9,246 bases of DNA. Origin: an uncultured Gemmatimonadota bacterium. Its GTDB lineage: Bacteria; Gemmatimonadota; Gemmatimonadetes; Gemmatimonadales; GWC2-71-9. Under the pieces are notes generated by a model. It had not been told where the DNA came from and did no database searches. It saw only the letters and a program-made list of their open reading frames with translations. The stretch lies in NCBI GenBank assembly GCA_913009915.1, contig CAJVYZ010000076.1:1-9246 (forward strand), in the 5' to 3' direction. Positions within the stretch are counted from its first letter, which is position 1; each line of letters starts with the position of its first letter. The position numbers were made by a program, and so were the translations under genes. Of the stretch, positions 1 to 6,757 are shown one piece after another.

Positions 1-543
1 GACCACTTCGCCGAATTCTTCCCGGTGCGGCACCCGGAACGACGTGACCCTGAGTCTTTCGTTGAGCTGGACCGTGGCACCCGGTTCCTGGACCCGGACG
101 TCGATGTTGTCATAGCGAACCAGTTGGCTCCAGGGACCGTTGTCCGCCAGGTATCCGGCGAACCTGGGTGGGACGTAAACCGGCACCCCGGTTGCGCCCA
201 TCGATTCGTGACCCAGGAACATGAGTCCGGTGTAATGGCCCATGTGAGGGTGGGTCAGGAAGATCCCCGCTAGGCCAGGTGCAGCACTTCCCGTGGGGGC
301 CAAGGCATCGAGGGTGCCGAGTTGACTGCGGAAATCGGGTGTGGCCTCGAACAGCCAGCGCTCACCGCTCTCGGGGTCGACCACGGCGAGCGACACCACC
401 AGACGCTCGATGCCACGATCGGGCCCGCCGGCTTGGGGCACGCCGCCGTCCTGGGCGATGCCCAGCACCACGAGAAACGGAACTGTGTCGGCGGGGACGA
501 AAGCGAGGGCAGCGAGGGCGGCGAGGGCGGGGCCGGCGATCAT
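1..543 (-). CDS. PqqB-like MBL-fold hydrolase, C-terminus beyond window
   Basis: This is the first 181 codons of a metallo-beta-lactamase-fold protein that continues past the left edge. The ATG (541-543) overlaps the TGA of the upstream lipoprotein gene by 4 nt (ATGA), implying translational coupling. Residues 1-19 are Ala/Leu-rich and could be an export signal. Residues 27-38 (LGIAQDGGVPQA) and 63-71 (WLFEATPDF) resemble the N-terminal part of PqqB-like proteins. The metal motif at 97-107 reads THPHMGHYTGL. It keeps the three histidines of HxHxDH (98, 100, 103) but has Gly102 where Asp is usual. FRVPHREEFGE (169-179) matches the region of a later metal-binding His in the family. PqqB proteins are linked to PQQ biosynthesis, but no other pqq gene is visible, so only the fold is secure. 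The Asp-to-Gly change leaves hydrolase activity uncertain. No stop or frameshift is seen in this frame. Confidence 0.87.
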   Translation of the reverse strand, partial: MIAGPALAALAALAFVPADTVPFLVVLGIAQDGGVPQAGGPDRGIERLVVSLAVVDPESGERWLFEATPDFRSQLGTLDALAPTGSAAPGLAGIFLTHPHMGHYTGLMFLGHESMGATGVPVYVPPRFAGYLADNGPWSQLVRYDNIDVRVQEPGATVQLNERLRVTSFRVPHREEFGEVV

Positions 544-752
544 TGGTCTGCCGCGATCGAATCCAGCCTGGCGTTTCGGGCATCCGCCGAGTCGGAGAGA
601 TCGAGGGCGCCCTGGACGCCGCGGGCGCCGGGAAGTCGGGATTGGCCGATCAGGCTGTCGCGCTCGTGCTCGGTCCGGACGGCGCCTTGCTCGCTCGATC
701 CACCACAGCCTGCTGCCAACAGGAGGCCGCTTACTATAAAGAAGGGACGCAT
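540..752 (-). CDS. Small lipoprotein, 70 aa
   Basis: A 70-residue protein opens with MRPFFIVSGLLLAAGCGG, a short type II signal peptide with lipobox LAAGC, so Cys16 should be lipidated after cleavage. The mature part of about 55 residues is charged and mostly hydrophilic, ending in DARNARLDSIAADQ, with no recognisable domain. The ATG at 750-752 is preferred because a GGAG Shine-Dalgarno (complement of 760-763) lies 7 nt upstream; the longer open frame to 923 runs into the palindromic repeat and lacks protein-like sequence. Its stop overlaps the start of the MBL-fold gene, so the two form a two-gene unit and may act together at the envelope. A 10-bp inverted repeat (743-752 with 783-792) could fold the mRNA over its own start codon. 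Function is unknown. Confidence 0.8.
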   Translation of the reverse strand: MRPFFIVSGLLLAAGCGGSSEQGAVRTEHERDSLIGQSRLPGARGVQGALDLSDSADARNARLDSIAADQ

Positions 753-792
753 CGTTTCGCTCCGGGTGGGTACCAGCGCATGATGCGTCCCT
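743..792 (-). promoter_or_regulatory. Inverted repeat covering lipoprotein start codon
   Basis: AGGGACGCAT at 743-752 and ATGCGTCCCT at 783-792 are perfect reverse complements, separated by 30 nt. In the minus-strand mRNA the upstream arm would pair with the AUG and codons 2-4 of the lipoprotein gene, leaving the SD in the loop. This is seen in sequence; a role in limiting translation is inference. The 5' arm also includes part of an 11-bp palindrome, CGCATGATGCG, at 777-787. Confidence 0.4.
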
Positions 793-863
793 GGGGGTAC
801 TCCGTCAACTACTTGTGCCAGAGGGCGCTTGGGACCCCGATTCCGCAGAAATGTTCGGACCAG

Positions 864-963
864 GAATGCCAGGAATATCGAATGCCAGGAATATCGAATA
901 ACGAAGTGACGTTCATAGTTCACTTCGTTATTCGATATTCCTGATTCGATATTCCTGGCATTC
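864..963. repeat. Palindromic intergenic repeat, copy 1
   Basis: This is an almost perfect inverted repeat of about 100 bp. The left arm has two tandem GAATGCCAGGAATATC units, then GAATAACGAAGTGA. The right arm is its reverse complement except for a 2-nt deletion (GAATCAGG for GAATGCCAGG) in the second unit. The centre is a short TTCATAG loop. It sits 21 nt beyond the stop of the DUF5916 gene and 111 nt upstream of the small lipoprotein start, between two genes on the minus strand. It is AT-rich in GC-rich surroundings. It is the longest fully symmetric copy of the four in the window. No obvious flanking target duplication is visible. Confidence 0.93.
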
Positions 964-984
964 TCCCTGGGCTTGCCGGGTCAC

Positions 985-3705
985 TCAATTCATCGGTATC
1001 CAGTAATTGGCCTTGATGGCGATGATGTTCCGGCCCGGCGCCGTGACGGCGTCGAACAACGATCCTGGCTCCAGCGGCGACCCGTCCCGGGCGAACCCGG
1101 ACTTGTTCTGCTGCCACACGAAGAAGATGGTGCTCCCCGGCGACCACTCCCAGCGCAGCACGAGATTGCTGCGGAACGAGGTGATGTTGAAATTGTTGTT
1201 CGGCAGCGAGAACAGCGACCCGCCGTCGGTCACCTCGTACGAGTCGACCAATCCGGTTTCCTGGTTCACCACTGGCGTGATGGTCGTTCCGTCGGTGCCG
1301 TAGGTACGCAACTCGCTGCTTCGGGCGGCCTCGAGTTCGCCGAAATTCGAGTAGTTGCCGCTGGCCACGAACGGCTCGGCGTACAGCTCCAGGCTCAAGG
1401 TGGGGCTGAACAGGTAGTTCACCCGGAACTGTGCCGAGATCTGGCTGAACTTGATGGTCGAGAAGATGTAGCGCGTGCCGAAGGTGGCCGCCGAACCCTC
1501 ATCCCGAATGGTGTAGTATTGCCGGGCGTTGTTTTGGGTGAAGAACGAGGGACCGACGGAAAACTGCAGTTGGGGGCTCGGCTGGGCGCCGAAGCTGGCA
1601 AAGGCGTTGACCGACTGGTTGTGGTTGACGTCGCTCACGCCGCCACCGATCGACCAGTTGGTGTTGGACGACCGGTTGTTGCCCCAGCGGAGACTGGCAC
1701 GCCACCCGCCCACGTCGCCCATGAGGGGGCCACCCCGGGTGATGGCGTCGTTCAGCGTGGATGGCTGGTACGACAGGTTGAAGTTGTTCCACATGTAGTT
1801 GTTCCACGTGACGTTGCCACCCGTCCACAACGCCGTGTTCTTGCGGATGCCGCCGAAGTTGAAGCCGACGCTGGGATTCATCCAGAAATTGTACCGGCGG
1901 AACACCTTGCCCGGTTCGGTTTCACGGTAATTCAGGAAGAACCAGCTCTGGATGTCGTCGGCCCGACGGATCACGCCGAGGTCGTTGAGCTCGAGCCCCG
2001 GAGAATCGGCCCACACGCCGGTGCCCCACAGCCAGTGTTTGCCGGCGTTCTTGCTGGCCTGCAGCGACGCGCTGTAGCCGGTCAGGGACGTGCGGGCCGG
2101 GTCAAAGGTCACGTAGTCCTGGTCGGGCCGCTGGTAGTATCGTGCGCTCGCGGTCTGGACCAAGGCTATGGCACTGGGGGCGCCTGCGATGTGGCTGAAA
2201 CCGGCGTGGCCGCGGAACTCGTACTTGCCGCCCTGGAACCGCAAGGCAAAGTCGCCACCACCGGTAATGGCCTGCTTGTTGAGTTGCGACCGCATCTCGA
2301 AGCTGTCGAAGTTCCGGCTGACGCCCGTCAGCGTGATTCCCGCGGTCGAGGCATCGGCGCCGAATTCCTGTTGCAGGCGCAGGATGCCATACCCGGTCAT
2401 CGGTTCCACCTCGCGTTGGTCTATGGCACCTGTCGGCGTGGTGAAGCGAGCATACTCCCGCTGCGTCAACGCCCCCAACGCGCCGATCGACAGGCCAGAC
2501 TGCAGCCGGCCGGTCAATTTGGCCGCCCCGAGAATCGTGGTGATTTCCGGGACGTCGCTGAACTCGCCCGACACGGACCCTTTAGGGGGTGATCCTATCC
2601 GGCGCGAGTTGTAATACGTGGGCATACTGCCTCGGCCCCGCAGGAGCTGATTGCCCTCGGTGAAGAACGGGCGCCGCTCATCGAAGATGGTCTCGAACGC
2701 ACTGAGGTTGACCTCCGCCGGATCGGCATCCACCTGACCGAAATCTGGCAGCACCGTGGCGTCCAGCGTGATGTTGGGGCCGAACCCCATCTTCAGGTTC
2801 CCTCCGACACGGGCCTGGACGTTCCTGGTGCTCTCGAACGGATTGCCATCGGCCACCAATTCGCTGCTGGTGACCCGAGCCTCCGATGCCACAAACGGCA
2901 GGAACTCCACCCGGCGCTTGGGCGTCAGATCGTCCATCCCGTCCAGGACGCCGAAGCGAGATGCCCAGCCGTTCTCGTCACGGGGGACGTACGACCAATA
3001 GATGCGTTCATTCCGGTTGGGGATGATGCGGGTGACGTTGAGACCCCACACCGGCTGCCCCGCGTTGAACCGTAGCTGGGACAATGGTATGACCAGCTCG
3101 GCCGTCCACCCCAGGCTGTCGATCATGGTCTTGGCATCCCATACCGGGTCGTAGGTCATGTCCCGGCCGAATTCACTGTCGCGGGGGTTGTACCAGTCCA
3201 ACCGTACGCCGGCCGCTGTGACCGCAAACGTGTAGGCGGTACGCCGGTCGTGGTACGTGTCGAGGGAAATCCGCAGCATGGCCGCGTTGCCGTTGTCCTG
3301 GTCCTTGCGGGAAGACTGGGCGGCCACCGAGTCCGGGTGCGAGTGGTACATCCGGGCGCCTACGTAGAGCACCCCGTCGTCGAACAGGAACGCTACCTCG
3401 GTTCGCTCACTCGGCACCGCGCCTTCGGTCGGCTCTTTCTGGACGAAGTCCGATATGAACGTGGCCCGCTGCCACGCGGGATCATCCAGGGCGCCGTCGA
3501 ATGTCACTTGGGAAGATCCCAGCCGGAATGCCTGGGCCAGCTTGGCGCTGCTCCCCGGGGCCAGGTCGGCCCGAGTTCTGCCGGCGCCCGAACCCTGGGC
3601 GTCGAGCGACCCGGCGGCTACCACCAAGAGGGCGGCGACTGCCACCAACCGCACCGTGCCTTTCCACCGAACGGGTTTCACCACTTCTTCCAGCAACTGC
3701 GGCAT
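985..3705 (-). CDS. DUF5916 outer-membrane protein with CBM9-like domain
   Basis: This 906-residue protein begins with a signal peptide: basic n-region to residue 15, hydrophobic core about 18-32, and likely cleavage near SLDAQ (33-37). Residues about 65-235 resemble the CBM9-like carbohydrate-binding fold, including FDGALDDPAWQRA (69-81) and WTAELVIPLSQLRF (200-213). The rest matches DUF5916. Its hallmark is DFGQVDADPAEVNLSAFETI, followed by FDERRPFFTEG, near residues 320-353. A long stretch of alternating aromatic and polar strands, typical of an outer-membrane beta-barrel, ends in ANYWIPMN. Length is normal for the family. The ATG at 3703-3705 has a GAGGG Shine-Dalgarno 3 nt upstream. Such proteins are thought to be surface or outer-membrane proteins; substrate and role are not established. 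The gene is monocistronic, with repeat copy 1 just after its stop and the NTF2-like gene divergent upstream. The long open frame on the opposite strand is a codon-bias shadow. Confidence 0.93.
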   Translation of the reverse strand: MPQLLEEVVKPVRWKGTVRLVAVAALLVVAAGSLDAQGSGAGRTRADLAPGSSAKLAQAFRLGSSQVTFDGALDDPAWQRATFISDFVQKEPTEGAVPSERTEVAFLFDDGVLYVGARMYHSHPDSVAAQSSRKDQDNGNAAMLRISLDTYHDRRTAYTFAVTAAGVRLDWYNPRDSEFGRDMTYDPVWDAKTMIDSLGWTAELVIPLSQLRFNAGQPVWGLNVTRIIPNRNERIYWSYVPRDENGWASRFGVLDGMDDLTPKRRVEFLPFVASEARVTSSELVADGNPFESTRNVQARVGGNLKMGFGPNITLDATVLPDFGQVDADPAEVNLSAFETIFDERRPFFTEGNQLLRGRGSMPTYYNSRRIGSPPKGSVSGEFSDVPEITTILGAAKLTGRLQSGLSIGALGALTQREYARFTTPTGAIDQREVEPMTGYGILRLQQEFGADASTAGITLTGVSRNFDSFEMRSQLNKQAITGGGDFALRFQGGKYEFRGHAGFSHIAGAPSAIALVQTASARYYQRPDQDYVTFDPARTSLTGYSASLQASKNAGKHWLWGTGVWADSPGLELNDLGVIRRADDIQSWFFLNYRETEPGKVFRRYNFWMNPSVGFNFGGIRKNTALWTGGNVTWNNYMWNNFNLSYQPSTLNDAITRGGPLMGDVGGWRASLRWGNNRSSNTNWSIGGGVSDVNHNQSVNAFASFGAQPSPQLQFSVGPSFFTQNNARQYYTIRDEGSAATFGTRYIFSTIKFSQISAQFRVNYLFSPTLSLELYAEPFVASGNYSNFGELEAARSSELRTYGTDGTTITPVVNQETGLVDSYEVTDGGSLFSLPNNNFNITSFRSNLVLRWEWSPGSTIFFVWQQNKSGFARDGSPLEPGSLFDAVTAPGRNIIAIKANYWIPMN

Positions 3706-3813
3706 CGACCCTCGCCCGTTCGGTGGTTGGTGACCTGGTGCTCACATCGTTTGACAGTGGCAGCGGGCTGGTGGTTGCATGGCGCCCTCCGACTGACCAA
3801 CCCCTATCTCTAC

Positions 3814-3930
3814 GGGAGGAGGGATTGGGGGGTTTCTGGGTGGAGGTTGGGCCTCCGGGATTGGGGGATTTCGGGATTTGGGGAATCCGGATCCTAGGGA
3901 AGACCGATCCCACAATCCCATTGGAATCCT
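3814..3930 (+). repeat. G-rich GGGATT repeat in divergent spacer
   Basis: This spacer between the DUF5916 start (3705) and the NTF2-like start (3988) holds many G runs on the plus strand: 3814-3816, 3821-3823, 3827-3832, 3838-3840, 3849-3851, 3857-3859, 3863-3867, 3873-3875 and 3880-3883. GGGATTGGGGGGTTTCTGG at 3821 recurs as GGGATTGGGGGATTTCGGG at 3857, about 37 bp on. The same GGGATT word returns in inverted orientation at 3905-3928 (GATCCCACAATCCCATTGGA). The first four or more runs meet the usual G-quadruplex spacing. It may be a degenerate intergenic repeat or a G4-forming control element. It codes for nothing convincing. Confidence 0.65.
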
Positions 3931-3987
3931 TTGGCGGCCGGCCCCGTAGGATGTGAGAGATAGCTACTTCAACCATTAGGAAACCCC

Positions 3988-4560
3988 GTGACCAAGACCT
4001 TCTCACCCACCGCAGTGGCTCTGCTGCTGGCCTTTTCTGTCGCCACGGGCGCGCTGGCCGCTCAGGACGAGACGGCCGCCACCGCTGCGACCGCCGCCGC
4101 GCCCCGTCCCGAGGCCACCCCCGGCGACGTGGAGTCGATCGACGCAATCATCCTCGCCGTCTACGACGTCATCTCCGGACCCGCAGGGCAGAAGCGAGAC
4201 TGGGATCGTATGCGGTCGTTGTTCATTGATGGCGCCCGGCTGATCCCGACCGGCCGGCGCCAGAACGGCGAGGGTGGGCACCGGGTCATGACGGTGGAGG
4301 ATTACATCACCGGGTCCGGCTCGTGGCTCGAGCAGAACGGGTTCTTCGAGACCGAAGTCAGTCGCAAGACCGACCGATTCGGCAACATCGCCCAGGTGTT
4401 CACTACCTACCAATCACGCCGCACGCCGGATGCCGAGCCGTTCATGCGGGGTATCAACAGCTTCCAGTTGTGGAACGACGGTGAGCGCTGGTGGGTGGTG
4501 AGCATCTTCTGGGAGAACGAGACGGAGGGGAATCCGATTCCGCGGAGATATCTGGAGTAG
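3988..4560 (+). CDS. Exported NTF2/SnoaL-like protein
   Basis: A 190-residue protein starts with a signal peptide (MTKTFSPTAVALLLAFSVATGALA, likely cleaved after ALA at about 24). An Ala/Thr/Pro-rich linker to about residue 45 follows. The remainder looks like one NTF2/SnoaL-type cone fold: a helical start (VESIDAIILAVYDVISGPAG), WDRMRSLFIDGARLIP, a middle strand region with VMTVEDYI, and C-terminal strands including VFTTYQSR, INSFQLWNDGERWWVVSIFWE. The start is GTG at 3988, supported by AGGAA at 3978-3982 with a 5-nt gap. NTF2-like folds include enzymes and binding proteins, and the exported form here has no assigned substrate. It is a single gene, divergent from DUF5916 and convergent with the PD40 gene. 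Repeat copy 2 begins one base after its stop. Confidence 0.88.
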   Translation: MTKTFSPTAVALLLAFSVATGALAAQDETAATAATAAAPRPEATPGDVESIDAIILAVYDVISGPAGQKRDWDRMRSLFIDGARLIPTGRRQNGEGGHRVMTVEDYITGSGSWLEQNGFFETEVSRKTDRFGNIAQVFTTYQSRRTPDAEPFMRGINSFQLWNDGERWWVVSIFWENETEGNPIPRRYLE

Positions 4561-4561
4561 G

Positions 4562-4663
4562 GAATGCCAGCAATCTTGAATGCCAGGAATAATGAATAAT
4601 GAGGTGAAGTTCTCAATTCATTTCATTATTCATTATTCAATATTCCTGGCATTCCTGGCATTC
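4562..4663. repeat. Palindromic intergenic repeat, copy 2
   Basis: This copy fills the whole gap between two convergent stop codons: TAG ends at 4560, and the PD40 stop (complement of 4662-4664) overlaps its last two bases. The inner arms GAATAATGAATAATGAGGTGAA and its mate pair over about 22 bp, with two differences that would be G-U pairs in a plus-strand transcript. The tips carry GAATGCCAG words: one degenerate plus one good on the left, and two tandem CTGGCATTC on the right. The right arm also has a 7-nt insertion. Arms use TAATGA where copies 1 and 4 use TAACGA, on both sides. No T-tract of a classical terminator follows, though the position suggests a bidirectional 3'-end element. Confidence 0.9.
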
Positions 4664-5738
4664 ATTGTCCTCCATGGCTCGGTATTCCATGGTAGTTCTC
4701 CGGCCCGAGCCCCAACGACGAAACGTCCATGACATATGTGTAGAGGCCGGCCATGAAGCCGGGTCCCTCGCTGCGGGCGAACAGCATCTTGCTGCCGTCG
4801 GGCGAGAGGGCGGGGAAGCCGTCGAAGCTGTCGTTGTAGGTCAACCGTACCGGCTCTCCGCCGGCCAGATCGCCCAGGAATATCTCCCAGTTGTTGTTCT
4901 CCACGATCCGCACGAACACGTAGTGGCGGCCGTCGGGCGCGGGGTAGGGTGCCCAGTTCATGCCGCCGTCGAAGGTGCGCTGCACTCGCTCGCCGGTTTC
5001 GGTGTCGATGGTGAAGATCGTCATCGGCGTCGGCTTGACGACTCCGTACTCGCTTCGCTTCCAGGCTCGGGTGAGGATCGTCTTGCTGTCCGGCAAGTAG
5101 AAAGGAGCACCCTCCTGCCAATCCTCAGTGTCGGTGATCTGCTGCTCTTCCGATCCATCGACCCGCATGCGCCACAGGTCCATGCGGCCGTCGATCTGCC
5201 GGCCGAAGACGATCCACTCACCGTCGGCTGATACCGACACCTCGGCTTCGTACCACTCGTTGTCCGTCAGTCGGCGGACGTTGCTGCCGTCGAGGTCGGA
5301 TATGTAGAGTTCCGCTCCTTGAGGATACTGGCGCTCATCGGACCAGTTGCCTATGGCCATGTCCATGTTATCGCGGGTAGAGGTCCACACGATCTGCCTC
5401 CCGTCAGGCAGGAAGTAAGAGCAGGCGTCCTGGCCCCGGTCGTTGATCCGATGGATGTTCTCGCCCTGGTCGGTGAAGGTGTAAGTCAGGGCCCCCGTGC
5501 TGCGCCCCTCGGCGTGCTGAGCATCCGGATCCTGCGTCTGGGCGATGACGTGCAAGTTGTCCGGAGCGTAATAGGCCTCGGCCGACCGCGGGATATTGGG
5601 AATCCGTCGCACCGGCAGCTCTTGGCCTTGGGCCTCCAACCTTCTGGAATCCGGGAACATTACGCCTTCGGCTACGATGACAGATACCAAGGTGGCGGCG
5701 AGGATAGCCGGACGATGGAGTACGGAGGACTGGAACAT
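4662..5738 (-). CDS. Exported TolB-like PD40 beta-propeller protein
   Basis: This 358-residue protein has an N-terminal hydrophobic stretch (about residues 10-27) consistent with a signal peptide; cleavage may fall near LEAQGQ. The rest is a series of WD40-like PD40 propeller blades, each marked by a [SLA][PA]D-type turn and a beta strand. Examples are FLPDGRQIVWTS, SVSADGEWIVFGRQ, YLPDSKTILTRA, PAPDGRHYVFVR and LSPDGSKMLFAR, spaced about 45-55 residues apart, with intervening strands such as LYISDLDGSNVRRLT and LWRMRVDGSEEQQIT. This is the architecture of TolB and many periplasmic scaffolds. Nothing shows a Tol-Pal context here, so the name tolB is not warranted. The ATG is at 5736-5738, with GAGG 10 nt upstream. 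The last codons and TGA run directly into repeat copy 2. Five or more blades are visible; function is unknown, perhaps protein-protein interaction in the periplasm. Confidence 0.88.
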   Translation of the reverse strand: MFQSSVLHRPAILAATLVSVIVAEGVMFPDSRRLEAQGQELPVRRIPNIPRSAEAYYAPDNLHVIAQTQDPDAQHAEGRSTGALTYTFTDQGENIHRINDRGQDACSYFLPDGRQIVWTSTRDNMDMAIGNWSDERQYPQGAELYISDLDGSNVRRLTDNEWYEAEVSVSADGEWIVFGRQIDGRMDLWRMRVDGSEEQQITDTEDWQEGAPFYLPDSKTILTRAWKRSEYGVVKPTPMTIFTIDTETGERVQRTFDGGMNWAPYPAPDGRHYVFVRIVENNNWEIFLGDLAGGEPVRLTYNDSFDGFPALSPDGSKMLFARSEGPGFMAGLYTYVMDVSSLGLGPENYHGIPSHGGQ

Positions 5739-5801
5739 GCTGGGAACCTCGTAAGAATCGAGAAATCCTCGACCAATGGACCCAACTGGCCGAGACAGGT
5801 A

Positions 5802-5830
5802 ATCTTACCGCTGGATCCGCCGCTCGCCAA
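5802..5830 (-). promoter_or_regulatory. Candidate sigma70 promoter of PD40 gene
   Basis: On the minus strand TTGGCG (complement of 5825-5830) is followed after exactly 17 nt by TAAGAT (complement of 5802-5807). Each hexamer matches 4 of 6 consensus bases. Transcription would start near 5795, giving a leader of about 57 nt. It abuts repeat copy 3, which begins at 5837. Chance matches of this quality are common, so confidence is modest. Confidence 0.38.
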
Positions 5831-5836
5831 CACGAT

Positions 5837-5934
5837 GAATGCCAGCAAGACTGAATAATGAGGTGAAGTTCCCAGTTCACTTCGCTATTCGATATTGCTG
5901 GCATTCCTGGCATTCCTGGCATTCATTATTCATT
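5837..5934. repeat. Palindromic intergenic repeat, copy 3
   Basis: This is the most diverged copy. The core 5837-5906 pairs GAATGCCAGCAAGACTGAAT with its partner around a TTCCCAG centre, with several mismatches. The right end is extended by two further CTGGCATTC units (three in total) and then ATTATTCATT. It lies between divergent genes: 98 nt upstream of the PD40 start and about 120 nt upstream of the OMP start. It is therefore the only copy not at a 3' end, and cannot be a terminator for a gene in this window. Confidence 0.85.
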
Positions 5935-5949
5935 GTGACCCCCGTCACG
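5934..5949. promoter_or_regulatory. Candidate CRP/FNR-family operator
   Basis: TGTGACCCCCGTCACG matches the CRP-type consensus TGTGA-N6-TCACA at 9 of 10 positions. A weaker GTGA-N6-TCAG follows at 5967-5980, its centre about 32 bp (three helical turns) downstream. Both lie 75-120 bp upstream of the OMP start at 6055. The regulator itself is not in the window. GC-rich DNA makes a chance match possible. Confidence 0.4.
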
Positions 5950-6054
5950 CCGCGACCCCGCCATCGGTGACAGTTTTCAGGGTTGCGGAGCGGGCACGCG
6001 CTGTGCCACCGCATCGTTTACAAGCTCTTCTCCACATGATACGGCGAGTTGGCT

Positions 6055-6654
6055 ATGTCTCGTGTGTTCGTAGTGCTGATCGGCCTAATGGTGCTGCCAT
6101 CAGTTGGGGTTGTCGCGCAAATCACCATCCCCGCTCCCCGGCACCACGGTTTCTGGGTCGGCGGCGGTTTGGGGTATGCCGCCACCAAGCTCTCGGGCGA
6201 TGTCTTCCGTAACGAAGGGTCTCGCATCGGTGGTTTGAGCGGCTACCTCCGTGTGGGGTACACTCTGACGCCCTCGTTTCTTCTTGGTGCTGAAATCGAC
6301 GCCTGGGGGGGCAGTGCCGAACCGGAGGACCCGGCCAACGATACGGTGGGCCGGTTCATGGGGAGCGCCATGGCCGTCGGCTACTGGTATCCTAGCACGC
6401 GTATGGGATTGTACCTCAAGGCGGGGGCCGGGATGGTGTCCTACCGAGCCGACGGGGATGTTCTCACGGTCCGGTCTTTTGGTGGCACCGTGGGCGCCGG
6501 GTTCGAGGTACCCGTGGCGAACAACATTTCGCTGGTGCCGTTCGTGAATTACCTCGATTCTGCCAGCGGAGAGTTGAAGCTCGACGGAGATCCAATCGAT
6601 CAGTTCGGCAGTGTGAGCATGTGGCAGCTGGGTGTGGGCGCCACGTGGCATTGA
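6055..6654 (+). CDS. Small outer-membrane beta-barrel protein
   Basis: A 199-residue protein with signal peptide MSRVFVVLIGLMVLPSVGVVAQ (cleavage probably near VVAQ). The body is a run of amphipathic strands with Gly/aromatic alternation: GFWVGGGLGYAA, GLSGYLRVGYTL, FLLGAEIDAWG, GSAMAVGYWY, MGLYLKAGAGMVSYR, GGTVGAGFEVPV, SLVPFVNYLDS, and a last strand MWQLGVGATWH. About eight strands and the length fit the OmpA/OmpX-like barrel superfamily (OMP_b-brl type). The ATG at 6055 is chosen because GGCGAG (6043-6048) sits 6 nt upstream; a TTG at 6049 in the same frame would leave no gap. The gene stands alone. Candidate CRP-like sites lie upstream and a tandem octamer array follows its stop. Function is not specified by sequence. 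Confidence 0.85.
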   Translation: MSRVFVVLIGLMVLPSVGVVAQITIPAPRHHGFWVGGGLGYAATKLSGDVFRNEGSRIGGLSGYLRVGYTLTPSFLLGAEIDAWGGSAEPEDPANDTVGRFMGSAMAVGYWYPSTRMGLYLKAGAGMVSYRADGDVLTVRSFGGTVGAGFEVPVANNISLVPFVNYLDSASGELKLDGDPIDQFGSVSMWQLGVGATWH

Positions 6655-6657
6655 TGG

Positions 6658-6723
6658 GCGGTAAGGCGGTAAGGCGGTAGGGCGGTAGGACGGTAGGACG
6701 GTAGGGCGGTAGCGGGCGGTAGA
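6658..6723 (+). repeat. Tandem 8-bp repeat GCGGTAGG
   Basis: Seven in-register octamers occupy 6658-6713: GCGGTAAG twice, GCGGTAGG twice, ACGGTAGG twice and GCGGTAGC once. An eighth, GCGGTAGA, follows at 6716-6723 after a 2-nt slip. It begins 3 nt after the stop of the OMP gene. Adjacent identical variants occur in pairs, which fits slippage or unequal exchange. It is likely a length-variable minisatellite. Confidence 0.9.
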
Positions 6724-6757
6724 AGAGGGGCCGGCGGCCGGTAAGGGCGGGAGGGCC

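Noticed and set aside
25..944. Plus-strand open frames at the left end (25-273, 279-944, 322-783, 341-739)
   Set aside because: The minus strand carries the MBL-fold and lipoprotein genes with recognisable motifs. These plus-strand frames are shadows, and the 279-944 one runs into repeat copy 1.
864..963. Repeat copies or the octamer array as a CRISPR array
   Set aside because: There are no regularly spaced identical repeats with unique spacers and no cas genes. The structures are palindromes and direct tandem units.
973..2592. 539-codon open frame on the plus strand opposite the DUF5916 gene
   Set aside because: It is antisense to a clearly homologous gene, has no family resemblance, and reflects GC-biased third positions. 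The other plus-strand frames in 1007-3733 are the same kind of shadow.
3730..3745. GTGA-N8-TCAC dyad as a CRP-type site
   Set aside because: The spacing is 8 rather than 6, so it does not fit the CRP/FNR consensus used for the other sites.
3751..3780. Perfect TTGACA (-35) at 3751-3756 on the plus strand, toward the NTF2-like gene
   Set aside because: The best -10 at 18-bp spacing is TTGCAT, matching only 3 of 6 bases. A TTGGAA...TAGGAT pair at 3921-3952 has a 20-bp gap. Neither is good enough to call.
4562..4663. Calling the palindromes intrinsic terminators
   Set aside because: The stems are AT-rich and no T-tract follows, and copy 3 is not at a gene end. A 3'-end role remains possible but not as a classical terminator.
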